DNA of 64,000 bases from contig JAHQIW010000451.1 in the NCBI GenBank assembly GCA_019055375.1, forward strand, positions 248,001 through 312,000. Reading direction: 5' to 3'. Positions within the stretch are counted from its first letter, which is position 1. Each line of letters starts with the position of its first letter. A program made the position numbers and the translations under genes. The notes under the pieces were generated by a model. That model had not been told where the DNA came from. It saw only the letters and a program-made list of their open reading frames with translations, and ran no database searches. The stretch comes from Parelaphostrongylus tenuis (lineage: Eukaryota > Nematoda > Chromadorea > Rhabditida > Metastrongylidae). Positions 22,280-34,383 of the stretch are shown one piece after another.

Positions 22280-23205
22280 CATGAATATTTCCTATTTCTA
22301 TATTGTCTAAAGTTCCTAGATTGAATAGATTTACTTAAACCTTTGAATCAAGATGTAAAAAAGAAAGAATGTTAAGTTTCAAACGACCTTTCCTACAAAC
22401 CTTTCTATTTCACTCCCATTACCTTTTCCTTGATCCGTTATCTTCGCTTTTACATGAACTTTAACTCCAAGCTGTTCCCACAACCTTTTCCTCAATGTAA
22501 CAGCATCGCCTTCCCATGCAAGACATTTTTTCCTTTCACATCCAAGCGTGCACTTGCAGCTTCTTGTGCTCTAAACTTTCTTTCCGATCGGTTGTAGCCC
22601 TGTAACCTTTTGCGCTTTATCAGATTATGCCTTCGCCTTCGCTCCCTATATAAGCGCAAACACCGCGCCCACTGAGTAGTCTGTGAATTCCATAGCTCCA
22701 GTGTTCCCCTGTTCCAGTTATTCACCCTTTTCGTTCATATCTATCCAGTCAACTACACATCGTTAGACTGCTGTTTTATTGCTATTAATGCTATAAACAG
22801 TTATAACACAAACGTGAGCTCTCCGTGCTCACGTAAAAAGACCCTCGTGGTGAATTAGTGCAACTCGATCATTCTGCTTCAAGATAGTAATTATTGTGTG
22901 CTAAAGACCAACATGCAACTCAGCTTTTTCCACTGAACAGCCAATAAGGGCTAATGCATAACACTTTGAAGAAAAATATTCTTTGAGTTTGGTGGCCTAC
23001 TTTAGCTTTCTTCAACGTTTATGCAGACCATTCGACAAGATACAGAATTGTAATGTGGAAAGCATCATACGTATTTCAGAACTATAGCTTGGCAATATTG
23101 CGTAGCTTTCACGTTGGTATCGGATCAAAGAATTCATTTTAACTTGTATGAAGTGTCGTATGTCTTAACGTTACTAATGTATTTACTGTTTATATAATAA
23201 AAGGA
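22280..23205. other. Unassigned stretch
   Basis: A 77-codon minus frame at 22492-22725 is rich in Arg/Lys but has no recognisable motif. Possible downstream intron or 3' region of the transporter gene. Confidence 0.35.
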
Positions 23206-23212
23206 AACTAAC

Positions 23213-23313
23213 ACTGCCAGTTGCCGGCTATTGACATTTCATGGAATTCGTAGAACAACTCAAATCTTTTGGCTGTTTCAAACACAAAGTACGTAGCGAA
23301 CATCCATAGTTGA
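23213..23313 (-). CDS. Transporter exon 11
   Basis: QLWMFATYFVFETAKRFELF, then YEFHEMSIAGNWQ. It follows LMLSG as SAQ(V/I)FG..FT follows in FLVCR proteins. Acceptor TTTTTTGCAG, phase correct. Donor GTTAGT is likely; otherwise a TAG stop comes at once. The exon for the last helix was not found. Confidence 0.8.
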
Positions 23314-26300
23314 CTGCAAAAAAGTGAGTTTACACAAACTTTTTTCCAAAGTGTCACATACTTAGAAAAAACGGACACTGACAGTAATTGAACTATTGTT
23401 ATCAGGACTAACAATGAACGAATTAAGGTTTGGACAATTACGCTAAATTGAATTTTCCCTTAATTTTTTCGCATTTCGACACTTTTGTTCATTCAATTGC
23501 TATTAACATTATATGCCGTTCTCTTAGATAGAGCGAAGGTTGCGATCGAAAAAGTCGGTGAGGTCAGTTTTGAGCAGGGTCAAGCCTTTGAATAGTTTCT
23601 CCCGCAAGCTGCTTCAAAGTGTTGAGGAGATGACAATCCGATGAAGCAATATCAAGGCATACGGTGGATGTCGCACTGTGATCTAGTTCAGTTCCATTAG
23701 ATTGTGGCCAATCGACTTTACAAGGTGAGTTTGAGCGTCGTTCAAGAAGAAGGGAGTGATGAGTCGTTTCGGACGCACTTCTCGCACTGCTGCAGTCATT
23801 TTCGGGCACTGCTCCCTGCAAACGTCAGCACTGATTGTCTACTTGGTCAGGCATTTCGAACATTTCCATAATCTGCCAACTGCAGAAAACCGAAAGCATA
23901 ATCTTTCGAGCTTGGAACTTGAGCTTTAGTTAGGCTGACGGATCTTTGCCGCGAAACAGCCGGTAGGCGTAGCGCGCGCGGTTCTCGTAGTAGACTCAGG
24001 GTCCATTTTCAGCAATAATTGACTTGAGAAAGTCTTCTCTTTCCCGTCACAGCAAAAGAGTTTTGTTGTGGCCACATGTGCAACGTGGTCGTAGTCGCTC
24101 AATGCATAAAGTTACCATCAAGATATCAACTTACGGTCGCTTATTTAATTCAGGTGGCGAGCGATGGCGCTACGGCTGTATCCAAGCGTGTGACCAAAGC
24201 TACTAAAACATTCTCTAACTTATCGCAGCCTTTTGGCAATACCTGACTTGAAGTAGAATATAACTGAATATATTAACGGTGCAAAAGACTCTATGAGACA
24301 GGCTAATATAAGAATACAGGCCATTAAGCGAGAACTGATCAAGGTAACACTTTTCCATCAATCATATATCACTGCAGTGATATTCGGTGCAAAACGCTTC
24401 CTTGATAACTGCCACTGCAACTTACATCCTTTTTATCTGGAGGACACATAGAACATATTAATCAATAAATGTATCCACAAAACAATCTGCCCACAACGTT
24501 CATAGAAGCCCTGGTATGTTCTCATGACTTTTAAGGCCTTACAGAGGGAATGTTCTAATTTCATTTAATCCACACTCATGACGTGTTTGGCATAATCAAT
24601 GACTGTTGCTTTTTCATGCGCGTTGGAAGACAAGGCTTCATACGTCACGTACAACTTTCTAAAGCTCAAAACAAAAAATAACGTGAGAAGTTAGAGTGTG
24701 TCGATAAAGTCGAGTTTTCTCCTGTATACTCGCTATGGCACAACCGCCCTGCCCATCACTCCGCATAAGGTGCAAGGTTATAGAAAAAAACTAAACCAGC
24801 ACCAGGTACGGCCCAGCGGTATAAAAAGAGTTCGACATCTACACCGAGCAGGTGAACCATTATTTCAGTGCTGCCGTTTTCATATAGTTGTCATTCTTTG
24901 TATTGCGCACTACCGTGTTTTTAGCTACTAGGGCTATTGTTCTTTTTAATAATGTTGTCATGTATATGATAGTGTCCTTCGCTTTATTCTCTACCGTGGC
25001 TCACTCTCTTTCGTAGCAGACACTGAGGCGTAATTCACTATTTACCATAGTTCACTCTTTACTGTCTCCATACGATAATTATTCATAGTATTACATACTC
25101 GTGAGTTGCCGATACTATTTCTTATTGCCAACGTTTTGATAATGTTGTTAGGTAGATGAAGGTTCAATTATCCGAGTTTGAGACTCGAGCGGCATTCAAG
25201 AGCCCTGCATGGTCCCTTCTTCACTGTGGTACGGAACTTTCTTTCTATTCTTCTTCTTTCTTACTTTCTCAGTTTTGTACAAATTATCCAGTTGGTCAGA
25301 TCAAAATCCATACTCAACAAGGAGAAATGTAACTGTCGACAAATAATTTTCTTATCGAAATTGCCCCGTTTCACGCTTTATAAGATGACCTTGCCAGTGT
25401 AGTGGAGAGTAGTTTAGTTGGGTTTTTACCGCCCAGCGGTATCACTAATCTAGAATATTATAGCTGTTTAGATTAGTGAAAGTCTACTGTCATTGGGTAG
25501 ACGCTTTTTCTATATTGATCTGACTGCACAGAAGGTCCACGCATTACGCTTCATTATGTAGCCAACGAAAATAGTTTAGCATGATCGATTATCGGAACGA
25601 TCATATATTCTAGGTACTCTTCACATATAATTTTCTTTCATTTGGTTCAATAGTCCACCTCGAAGAAAAGGTTTCGTAAATGTAGTGTACCTACTGATGC
25701 CGTAACCGCAGGAAAACATTTGCTATTCATTTTCGTAGCTACTTGTGCGAATCGTGGCTAAATTTTCTCAGAATCAGCTGTTTTCTTCATTTTCGATTGC
25801 AAACATTCAAATCAAGAAAACATTAAGAACAATGAAATTTCTGAAACACACCCGCTCAGCATCAAAAGTCCTGATGACGTGGCCTCATAGATAGGGAATG
25901 TTGTTTCCACTCCCATTTCTGCTCCAATAACCATTTGCGGAATTGAGAATGCACCCAGGCCTGCACAAGCCAGCATCAAAATCACTGAGTCCCCTGCTCC
26001 AGACCATTTACGGCGAAGCCACTCAAAAATGTAATACAGTGTAAAGAAACAAGTTAATCTAATGATAAAACCAATTGATTAGATTCGATTAGGAATGGCC
26101 TATTAATGAGAAAATAGTTAAGTAGTGGAGGAGAATCGTTACAAAGAAGGCAAAGAGTAGTTTTTGGAATAATGGATACTGAGGCGAATGTGGTAGATAG
26201 ACAGAGATCAAGAACATGGAAGAAAAAAGGAAACATGACTCAACAGGATTAGTGTCAACCTTTATTCGTTCTTCTGCTGAATATCATTCATTAAACCTAC

Positions 26301-29300
26301 CTTATCAGTAACCCCATTTTATCAAATTATTGAGATCTATATTCTACATATTTCTTATCCTAATCCTTCAATGGCAAATAGCGCAGTGATTAGAGGTGGT
26401 CTGCAATATGCACGTGACCATCAGTTCAATTTTGCGCTTCAGAATCATCAAGCCTTCCGCCTTCATAAGAAAGATACGTCTTGTCTTGGAAAACAAAAAC
26501 TTGAGTGCATCCATCGGTAGGTCACGGCAAGCCTTTATGTAGAGCCAGACACGCATCACGATAGTTGGTTAGGTCAAACGCACAACTCATTCCGCAAGAA
26601 TTATCGAACTTCCAATGTTTTATGCTTACCTATCTTTCGATTGCCTTTCAACATAACCCTTTAGTGTACCACGTGGCCACTTCGATGCACGTCCCCGCTG
26701 CGTTGTGTTTCGAGACTTAATTTAGTGGCACGTTCTCTAATCAAAATTTGATGCTTGTTAGGTGAACTCGGGTTACGAGGTAATATATCATTACCAAACG
26801 ATGAAATATCATTTAACAAACTTCTACAGGGTTTTTTTTTTGGTAAGGACAGCACCAATGTGTCCTAAAAATCATGACGCTTTGACGAGAAAAAAAGCTC
26901 ATGAGAGTTAACGTAATTACACTGACCTATTCCTTCTAAACTTTACTTTTAAGACACTTTATTGATCTATCTTCATAGTGTTTTTTTCACTGTGCGGATC
27001 CCACTTTCTCAACACTGACTCCGCGTTTCGTCTTCATGAACGCCCACAAAGTACTGAGTGATAGAGTCCCCTTGCAAACTCGAGGTTATATTTATTTGAG
27101 AGCTTGAAAAGTGTAGAAGCTGATACCAGGTTTTGCTTTTGGAGACGATTCCATACTACGCTGAAATACTAGAAAATAATTTCCTTGCTTTTGGACTAGA
27201 TAGCTTGTTCTCTTAACTTCAGCGAGAATTTATTGGCACGCATCAGTAAAACCAACACTCTAGGAATAAATATATTGAGCGTAAAAGAGATCATATATAG
27301 GAAATACGTAGTTTTTGCATAAATCATCTTCACATACCTAAAAAACCTGATAAGCACCACCATTACAAAAGCACCCATTTAGATTGTGACTCAGGAAGAC
27401 ATTCTCTAAATGTGCGACATCTAGTAAGATGTTTTGTAAAGGTAATTTCGATGTGCAGTCGTAAATGCCTCAACAGAGCACGCAATCATGACTGGAGTGT
27501 TGCCTCAAAAAAGTCACATGTTTGTGCCGTTTATTTTGCTAACATTTTACTGAGACTATAAATGTTATGCTGAAAATAAAACATAAGAGAAAAAGCTCTT
27601 GGCATTGTTCATTTCCTGAGAGATGCGCCATGAATTCGTCTTCACTTTAGACTTCGTTTGAGGTGACTGAATGTATATCTGACCTTTACAATGACCCACA
27701 ATGGCCTACCGCTCTTTCAAGTTATAACTACTTATCCTCTCTAACAAGCTGATATCAGTTTGCCAACCCCGGAGAGGTGGATGGCTTGGTGAGCCATAAG
27801 TCCGAAATCGAACCAACGATCTTATGTGCGATGTGGAGCGCCTTTATCTGCGCCACACGGATTTTCGAGATATGGTCATAGCAGACATCAAATGGATAAT
27901 GAGTAACCAGTATCTATGATACGATAGAATGAACTTTGTTCTATAATTTTATATAAGTAATAGCGCATAAAGTGCACTAATAATTGAAAAAGAATATCCA
28001 GACTGTTGGTGAAAAGGCATCTCAAATAGTGCGCCGCATCATTCTTGACAAACTCTTCATTCTTCAACAAATCATAATTGCTGTGATGACTGTTGACTAT
28101 AGCGTAGAATAAGAGTATATCGAACCCATAAGATCCTTATTGTATTTTTTATTGACGAAGTGCAAACGGTTAATGTAGTCCTCCAACACTTTCCGGCAGC
28201 CAACGAACGCTCTATGGAACGCCGCAAGCACGCTACCCTTAAGACTGCAAGGAGACTCGCCGAACCAGTATTCTACGATTTTAAAAAGAAGATGAAAAAA
28301 CGAACTGAATGCTAAAAGCACTGGGGTTCGCACAACGAAGAAAGAAACACTGTGAAGACGAATCAGTGAAGTGTTAAAATGTGTGTCATTGCGATGTTGC
28401 AGGAAAGTGAATTGATGTTGACATAAGAAGTTCTTCGTAGGTTATTCCAGTACAGCCTTCCATAATTTAGGAAAAGGCAAAACGTTGCAAAATGGAGTGA
28501 AAAAGTCTCATAACTGCTATCTGAGCCAACTTGTCATGTGGTCTATTGGGCTCTTGTGCGGCCTGGTACACGTGTTTCAACCTTACGGTTTCGTCAGTCG
28601 GGCAGAGCCCTTCGTCTTTTAGCCAATCCTCTGTAGGTGCTCCACTCCCCACGCTAAGAGTTAGAGACAACAAGCTATCTACAGTACACTGTTGTCAAGT
28701 GAAAATCATTAGAACAGCAGCAATATCAGCCAAGAGCAATCGAGTGATAAAACTGTTGTTCTAGTGATTTTCACTTGACAGCAGAGCGCTGTAAATCGTT
28801 TGTCGTCGCTAACTCCTAGTGTGGGTGCTGGAGCACCCACAAAGGAATGGCTAAAAGATGAAGGTTCTGCCCAACTGATGAGACTGTAAGAATGAAACAC
28901 GTGTATAGAGCTGCACAAGAACCCATTTGAGAGACCACATGACAAGCTGGCCCACGTAGCAATTACGAGGCATGTTGAAATTTGAGCGTGGTCTTAAGGA
29001 AAAAGCACTCGAAAAGAACAGTAGAAAGGGGAGCATAGAAATTTTTCCATACAGTGATAGGGAAAGATCATCACGGCAACAGGAGTATGTGAGACGAGGG
29101 ATGTTAAGCATTATGTAAAGATTAGCACACTGAATTTTATCCTTAAAAACTCACAAATCTTGTGAATATGACCGTGGAAGTGAAGCAAACCCAGCAGACA
29201 CGAGCTATCTCCTTGAATTTTTTTGTATAGTCCGCTATGACTCCGCAAATCAAAGCTCCTACTACTCCAGCTACAGCTGCCAAAGACATCGGATAGCTGG

Positions 29301-32300
29301 AAATATTAAATCAAGATGGTTTCTTGCCCAATAATGAGTAATAAATCAGTGTGAATTACGTACTTACACTTACCCATAAAGACTATAGCCCTGCTCGGTG
29401 GTAATGTCGTGCATAATCACCATAAATCCCCATAATTCCGAGAAAGCCAGACCGAAGGTAATCATCTGGATCAAGAACTGCTTGTTTCTATAAACTGGTT
29501 TTTCAAGTTGATTTCCACGGCCTCCAAGGCTTATGTTAATACATAAATATATAAGGCAAGCATGATTGAACAGTGGCAAAGATGTGCACCGAATTTCACT
29601 GGCTCTCATTAGCAATAGTTGGTGAGTATGAAAAGCCTTTAGACATAATACATGTGGTTGTGTTTAGCACAGGAAAAAGCTCTGGCGTGAAGATTAGCCC
29701 AAGGTCGGCACTTACGGTTAGTTCAAGCGTAATTATATGCAATAACTTAATATTGCGTTCAAGTATTTCTGTAAGATCTTTTCCGACCTGATGCACATCA
29801 TGATGGACTTCCAAAATGGTGGCGCGCCAATCGAGTGTTTTGCTGAGGACGCAGATGGAGGTGTTGGTGGTGATCCTTGACGGACGAAGAATGATAGGAA
29901 AAACGTCACCGCAGTTAGTAATGCCATAACAGCATTCTAAAGTATTTCGCTTATGCCATGAAACACTTAATAATAGAACACAACATTTCACACTTGCGAT
30001 AACGAAACAGGGAAACGTAAGACTATGGTACTAGAGCATTCCTTAAGCGCATTCCAAAGCTGCACATGCTAAGATACTTACTGAAAGGCCCTTTTCACCT
30101 AGTTTTTACTTTGGCACTTTTACCACTTATACCGCTGCTTATGAATTCAGATTCTATCTGGATTAGTTAGCTATTCGAAGATATGTTTTCCACTGATGTC
30201 ATTAATACATCAAGTGTTGCCCAAAAATAGAGCGTACTCTCTCCTAGAAAGCCGAAGGAGTCATTGCAGATAAATATTTGGTGATATTCAAAGATAAAGT
30301 TAAGCAAAACAAGGCCTAGTGCCTCCCAAACAAGTGTTCTGATAACTCGTAGCAGTTCCATTATGGTTTTTTTCTGTTAAAGGGCACGGGGTGGAAGAGC
30401 GACAGCTCTAGCTGGACAAGAACTTTTCATAAGAGTGTTTTATTAGTCACTCGAAAGCTTGAATCTCTGGCTACAGCGCTGTTTTTTCCTTTTTGAAAGG
30501 ACCCTTTACAATGCTGTAGCATTTATAATAAAATTACATTGCACTTTGGTTGCGTGCCTTCACTATTACTTCGCTAGATGCACGAAAAGCATTTGGAATT
30601 GTGAGGAATGTTTGTATAATTAAGGCTACACGTTTTTTTGTGGCTTTGTAATCAAAGCGAAAGGAAAATTTTCAATCAAATGGCAAAGACTGCACTTCAC
30701 ATGTGAGTCGCCTTCGCGATTGCGGAAATCCGCGTTGAACTTGCGGCCATACCCAGCCCAGACACCAGTCGTAAAACAAATACTCGCGTGTGTAAAGCTC
30801 TGTCTTATTTCCTCTGTTACATTGTAGTGAACGGTTGCTCCAGAAAATAAACACAGCGTTGGAATGAAGAAAACTTCCGCTACTGAGTAGTTGCGTATAA
30901 TTCGAACGGAGAGTTCTGACCTGGGAGAAATATGCGTGGGTGAAAAAATTTTCTTTCTCCTGCAAAGTAATAGAAAGGCTTTTTCAAAACGGTCAGAGAG
31001 ACGAGTTCTTCAAGCGCGGCATTGATTTGTTGCGTGAGAGATGGCGAAAATGTGTTTAGGCTGATGGCGAATGCTTTGAATAATTTGCTGGGCGATTTTG
31101 AACGCTTCTGCTCCAAAAAATTGATGTTTGATGCTCTTGTATCGAAACTTACGAAATGACCCAATAAAATGTATGTGAAACTATTCAGTTTCATAACTGC
31201 AGTTTTTTTATAACCTTGAGTGGGCATTCAACTAGACAAATGCAAAAAAAAACTAAAAAAGCGCTCTTTTCTAACGGTAAGTTTATTCTAGTGCGTTTTT
31301 AACACAGCTAAGTGAAAATGGGTTGACTTACGAAGCTGAATATACGCCAAGTCGCTCGATCTAGGTGATTGCTGCCATTGAAAAACAATGATGGAGTGAG
31401 GGTGCCAAGAACCACTCCCAGAGGGTTTGCTAAACAATAAATGAACTTGTTGCGATAATTTTGATGCTATCAATATGTAAGTTTCACATTACCTATAAAA
31501 CTAAGCGCGTTAGCGAGAGAGCGCTGATCTCCCGGAAACCAAATTTCGGCCACTTTAGGCGGAAGCACGAGATAGAATATTTGTGTCGTCGCAGCGATTG
31601 TTGTGCCTAAATTTTTGTTTTTCAAACTGAATGTTAAGTTTACAAAAGCTGTAAAAGACATTCAGATAAGATGCAAAACTTCGGGTTCTCTTCTCTAATG
31701 CACACATATTTTCAGCTTTTTTGGAAAGCGCACTTTCTGCTTTTTCCACATTTTAGTGGTTATTCGAAGTTCGAGAGTTTGGTCGGTGCATCTTGATTCT
31801 GAAGTGGCCCATTTATTGCGCTGCAACAGTAAAAATAAAATTTTATTTCTCATTGAAGAGTTTTCAACGGACAAAGCTTTTCTAGCAGACTTCTAGCAAC
31901 CAATCGATAACACAAATCTCAGTGATTTCAATGTCATGCTTCATTTCCAGAAGGAACATTCGATGCGTTGTTGCAGCCAGATCAGCTTTAGGTTTTGGAC
32001 CTGGTGCGCATTTATTGCCGGCTAGGATGTTTATAATGTTCCGAAAGCGCGGTGATTTGATTCACTATTGTAAAATCACATCCACATACCGGAACAAAAT
32101 CCCCTGCAATGTGTGAAATGCGACTTTATTTTCCGTATCAGAGTGCAATAAAAAAGTATTCTAAAAAAAGGAGTATACCATCAAAATCGTTGAGATTGAA
32201 GCTATGGAATGATTACTGCAAACTTAAGTCTGAAAATTCTATCTCTACACGTTCATGCGCTTTTCGTGCATCTAGCGCAGCGAAGCAGTAGTTGAAATCT

Positions 32301-34349
32301 GTAACCGACGTAAAACAAAATTTTAGTTTGAATTTGACAGCGTTATGAAAAGGTGTTATAGGAAACCGGCTGCCTACTGCGCTAATCAGAGTTTTGAGCT
32401 TTCGAATAATTACTAAAACTTTTATTAAAATAAGATAACACGGTGGGTGTCTCTTTGAATAAAGTATCGCTTATGATGCCATGTATTATCAATTTTTCTC
32501 CATATTAGTCCGCGTATTTATATGAATAATGCTACAATGATACGTTCAGGCTCTGCGAAAGGCGATCGCGCGGAAACGTCGGCCAATAGTATACAAAAAG
32601 ATCCATCGATCTTAAAAGAGGACGATCGATTGAAAAGTGAGACCACCCTTCCGAAAGCTCAAGATAAAAGTTCTGTTCCTAAACTATTCTTTTTTTCTCA
32701 CTCTCATGAAAAAAACCTATTTAGGGAATGGGGTCGAATATTCATTGATTACCGTCTATGAAAAAAATAGCCTTTTCTAAGTCGACATCTTAAAATTTTA
32801 GAACAAGATATTAGTCGTTCATATTAGCAAAATGATAAAATCAATTTCGTTGATAGGTAGAAACGAATAGAACATAAAAGAGTTACTGAAGCATGAATTG
32901 CGAATCAAATCAAAATAAGCGCACTGCTTACCACAGGTCTGTTACAAGCTTTGATTCAAACTGAACTAAATGAAGCGGTACCAGTGTGCAGTAAAACAAC
33001 TCGTAAAGTGGAGTCATCTATCCACGGAATTGACGAAACCATTCGAATCAACGATCCAAAAAAATTCAGCGTTGTCCCGCACATAATCTGGTAATACTCC
33101 AATTATATGAATGATCATTGTGATTTTTTGAGCTTTACTGTTTTTCATCACCCTGAATTCATTTTCGTTAGAAATAGTAGGCTAATAACTGACCGACAAT
33201 CGGATGCCGTAGTTGTCTGTGACGTACATACCTCCGATACCAAAGATGACAGCTACCAGCTGAAAATTTTTGTAGAAAATTGCGTTCACAATAACAGCGC
33301 TCATTTATATTGGCGTAGTGATGCTTGAACAATCTATACTGCAGGTTTGATCAGCAGAGACTTACGATATAAACCATTGCCTCAGTTTAGACAACACTGG
33401 CCACTCACTCTTCTATCAAACGCGCTCAAAATATAGAGCACTTTCGACAACCACGTGACGATATAGAATCTCTCCAGCACGAAGTAATGACCATTTTCAA
33501 ATCTGAAGCTACTTGCCTATTTTCGTGCTTATTTTGCGAGTATGGTATATGCTGTGCAGCTTTATGACCAGGTGAGATGTGCTCTCGTGCTATAGAATCC
33601 AATATATCGTTTATATTTGCAACTGCCGTTCTTCTTTCGGAAATTTTCATAGCGTGAATTTGTCATCAATCTGCTCAAAGCTTCAGCACTGAGTACACTA
33701 ATCAATGCGATAAAATAATGTAGCTTTTTTAGTAGCATAAGGCTCTATACTTGATATGTAAATTATATAATATACATGTTTGTGGTATATATAGTGCAAA
33801 TGCTCAGTATATGTATAAAATATATGAAGTGGCTCTATATTATAAAAGTTCTACTTGTTATATATATACATATATATATATATATTTAGAATGATCAAAC
33901 AATTCCTTTTTTATCTAACCGTTTTTGACGGTGTTATGATGTTATGGATACAGTCACTAATGTAGAGTGATGCGCAGAACTTTTGTTTGAGGCTGGACTT
34001 GAACCCAGATTTGCAAGCGCGTGCTCTAACCCGTTGCATTACCGAAGCTTGTTTTGCCACCACTCGTTTTAAGCTACGAAGCATCTATCTTTCTACGCTG
34101 CCACGCATCTATTTGTCAGCAACCAGCCGTCAATGGTTTGGCCCAGGTAGTCGCTATCGACATTGAACCCAGTCCTGTTGACAGATATTAAGTACTGAAT
34201 GATCAAACAGAATTCTTTTCCTTTATTATTCAACCACTTTTAGCGGCAGTATGATGTTGTGAACAAAGCCTATGACGTAGAGTGATCTGTAAAACCTTTT
34301 GCGACAAGCGCGACTCGGATCAGCATTTCGCCTTATCCAGGAGTCCTGA

Positions 34350-34383
<34 letters not shown>

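Larger units (their letters stand above)
28530..29025. mobile_element. Family A foldback with two hammerhead arms, in a transporter intron
   Basis: Arms run from GAGCCAACTTGTCATGTGGT at the left to ACCACATGACAAGCTGGCCC at the right, then the family tail TTTGAGCGTGGTCTTAAGGA. Between them are inverted TTCACTTGACAGCAG-type centres. Each arm has a hammerhead with an intact core. Confidence 0.75.

Noticed and set aside
27196..27378. Membrane-helix-like frame as the missing transporter exon
   Set aside because: Its 3' end has the right phase, but a stop lies directly upstream with no AG acceptor between.
30880..31227. 115-codon minus frame within the transporter intron
   Set aside because: No family motif, no clear splice sites, and not part of the transporter by phase or homology.
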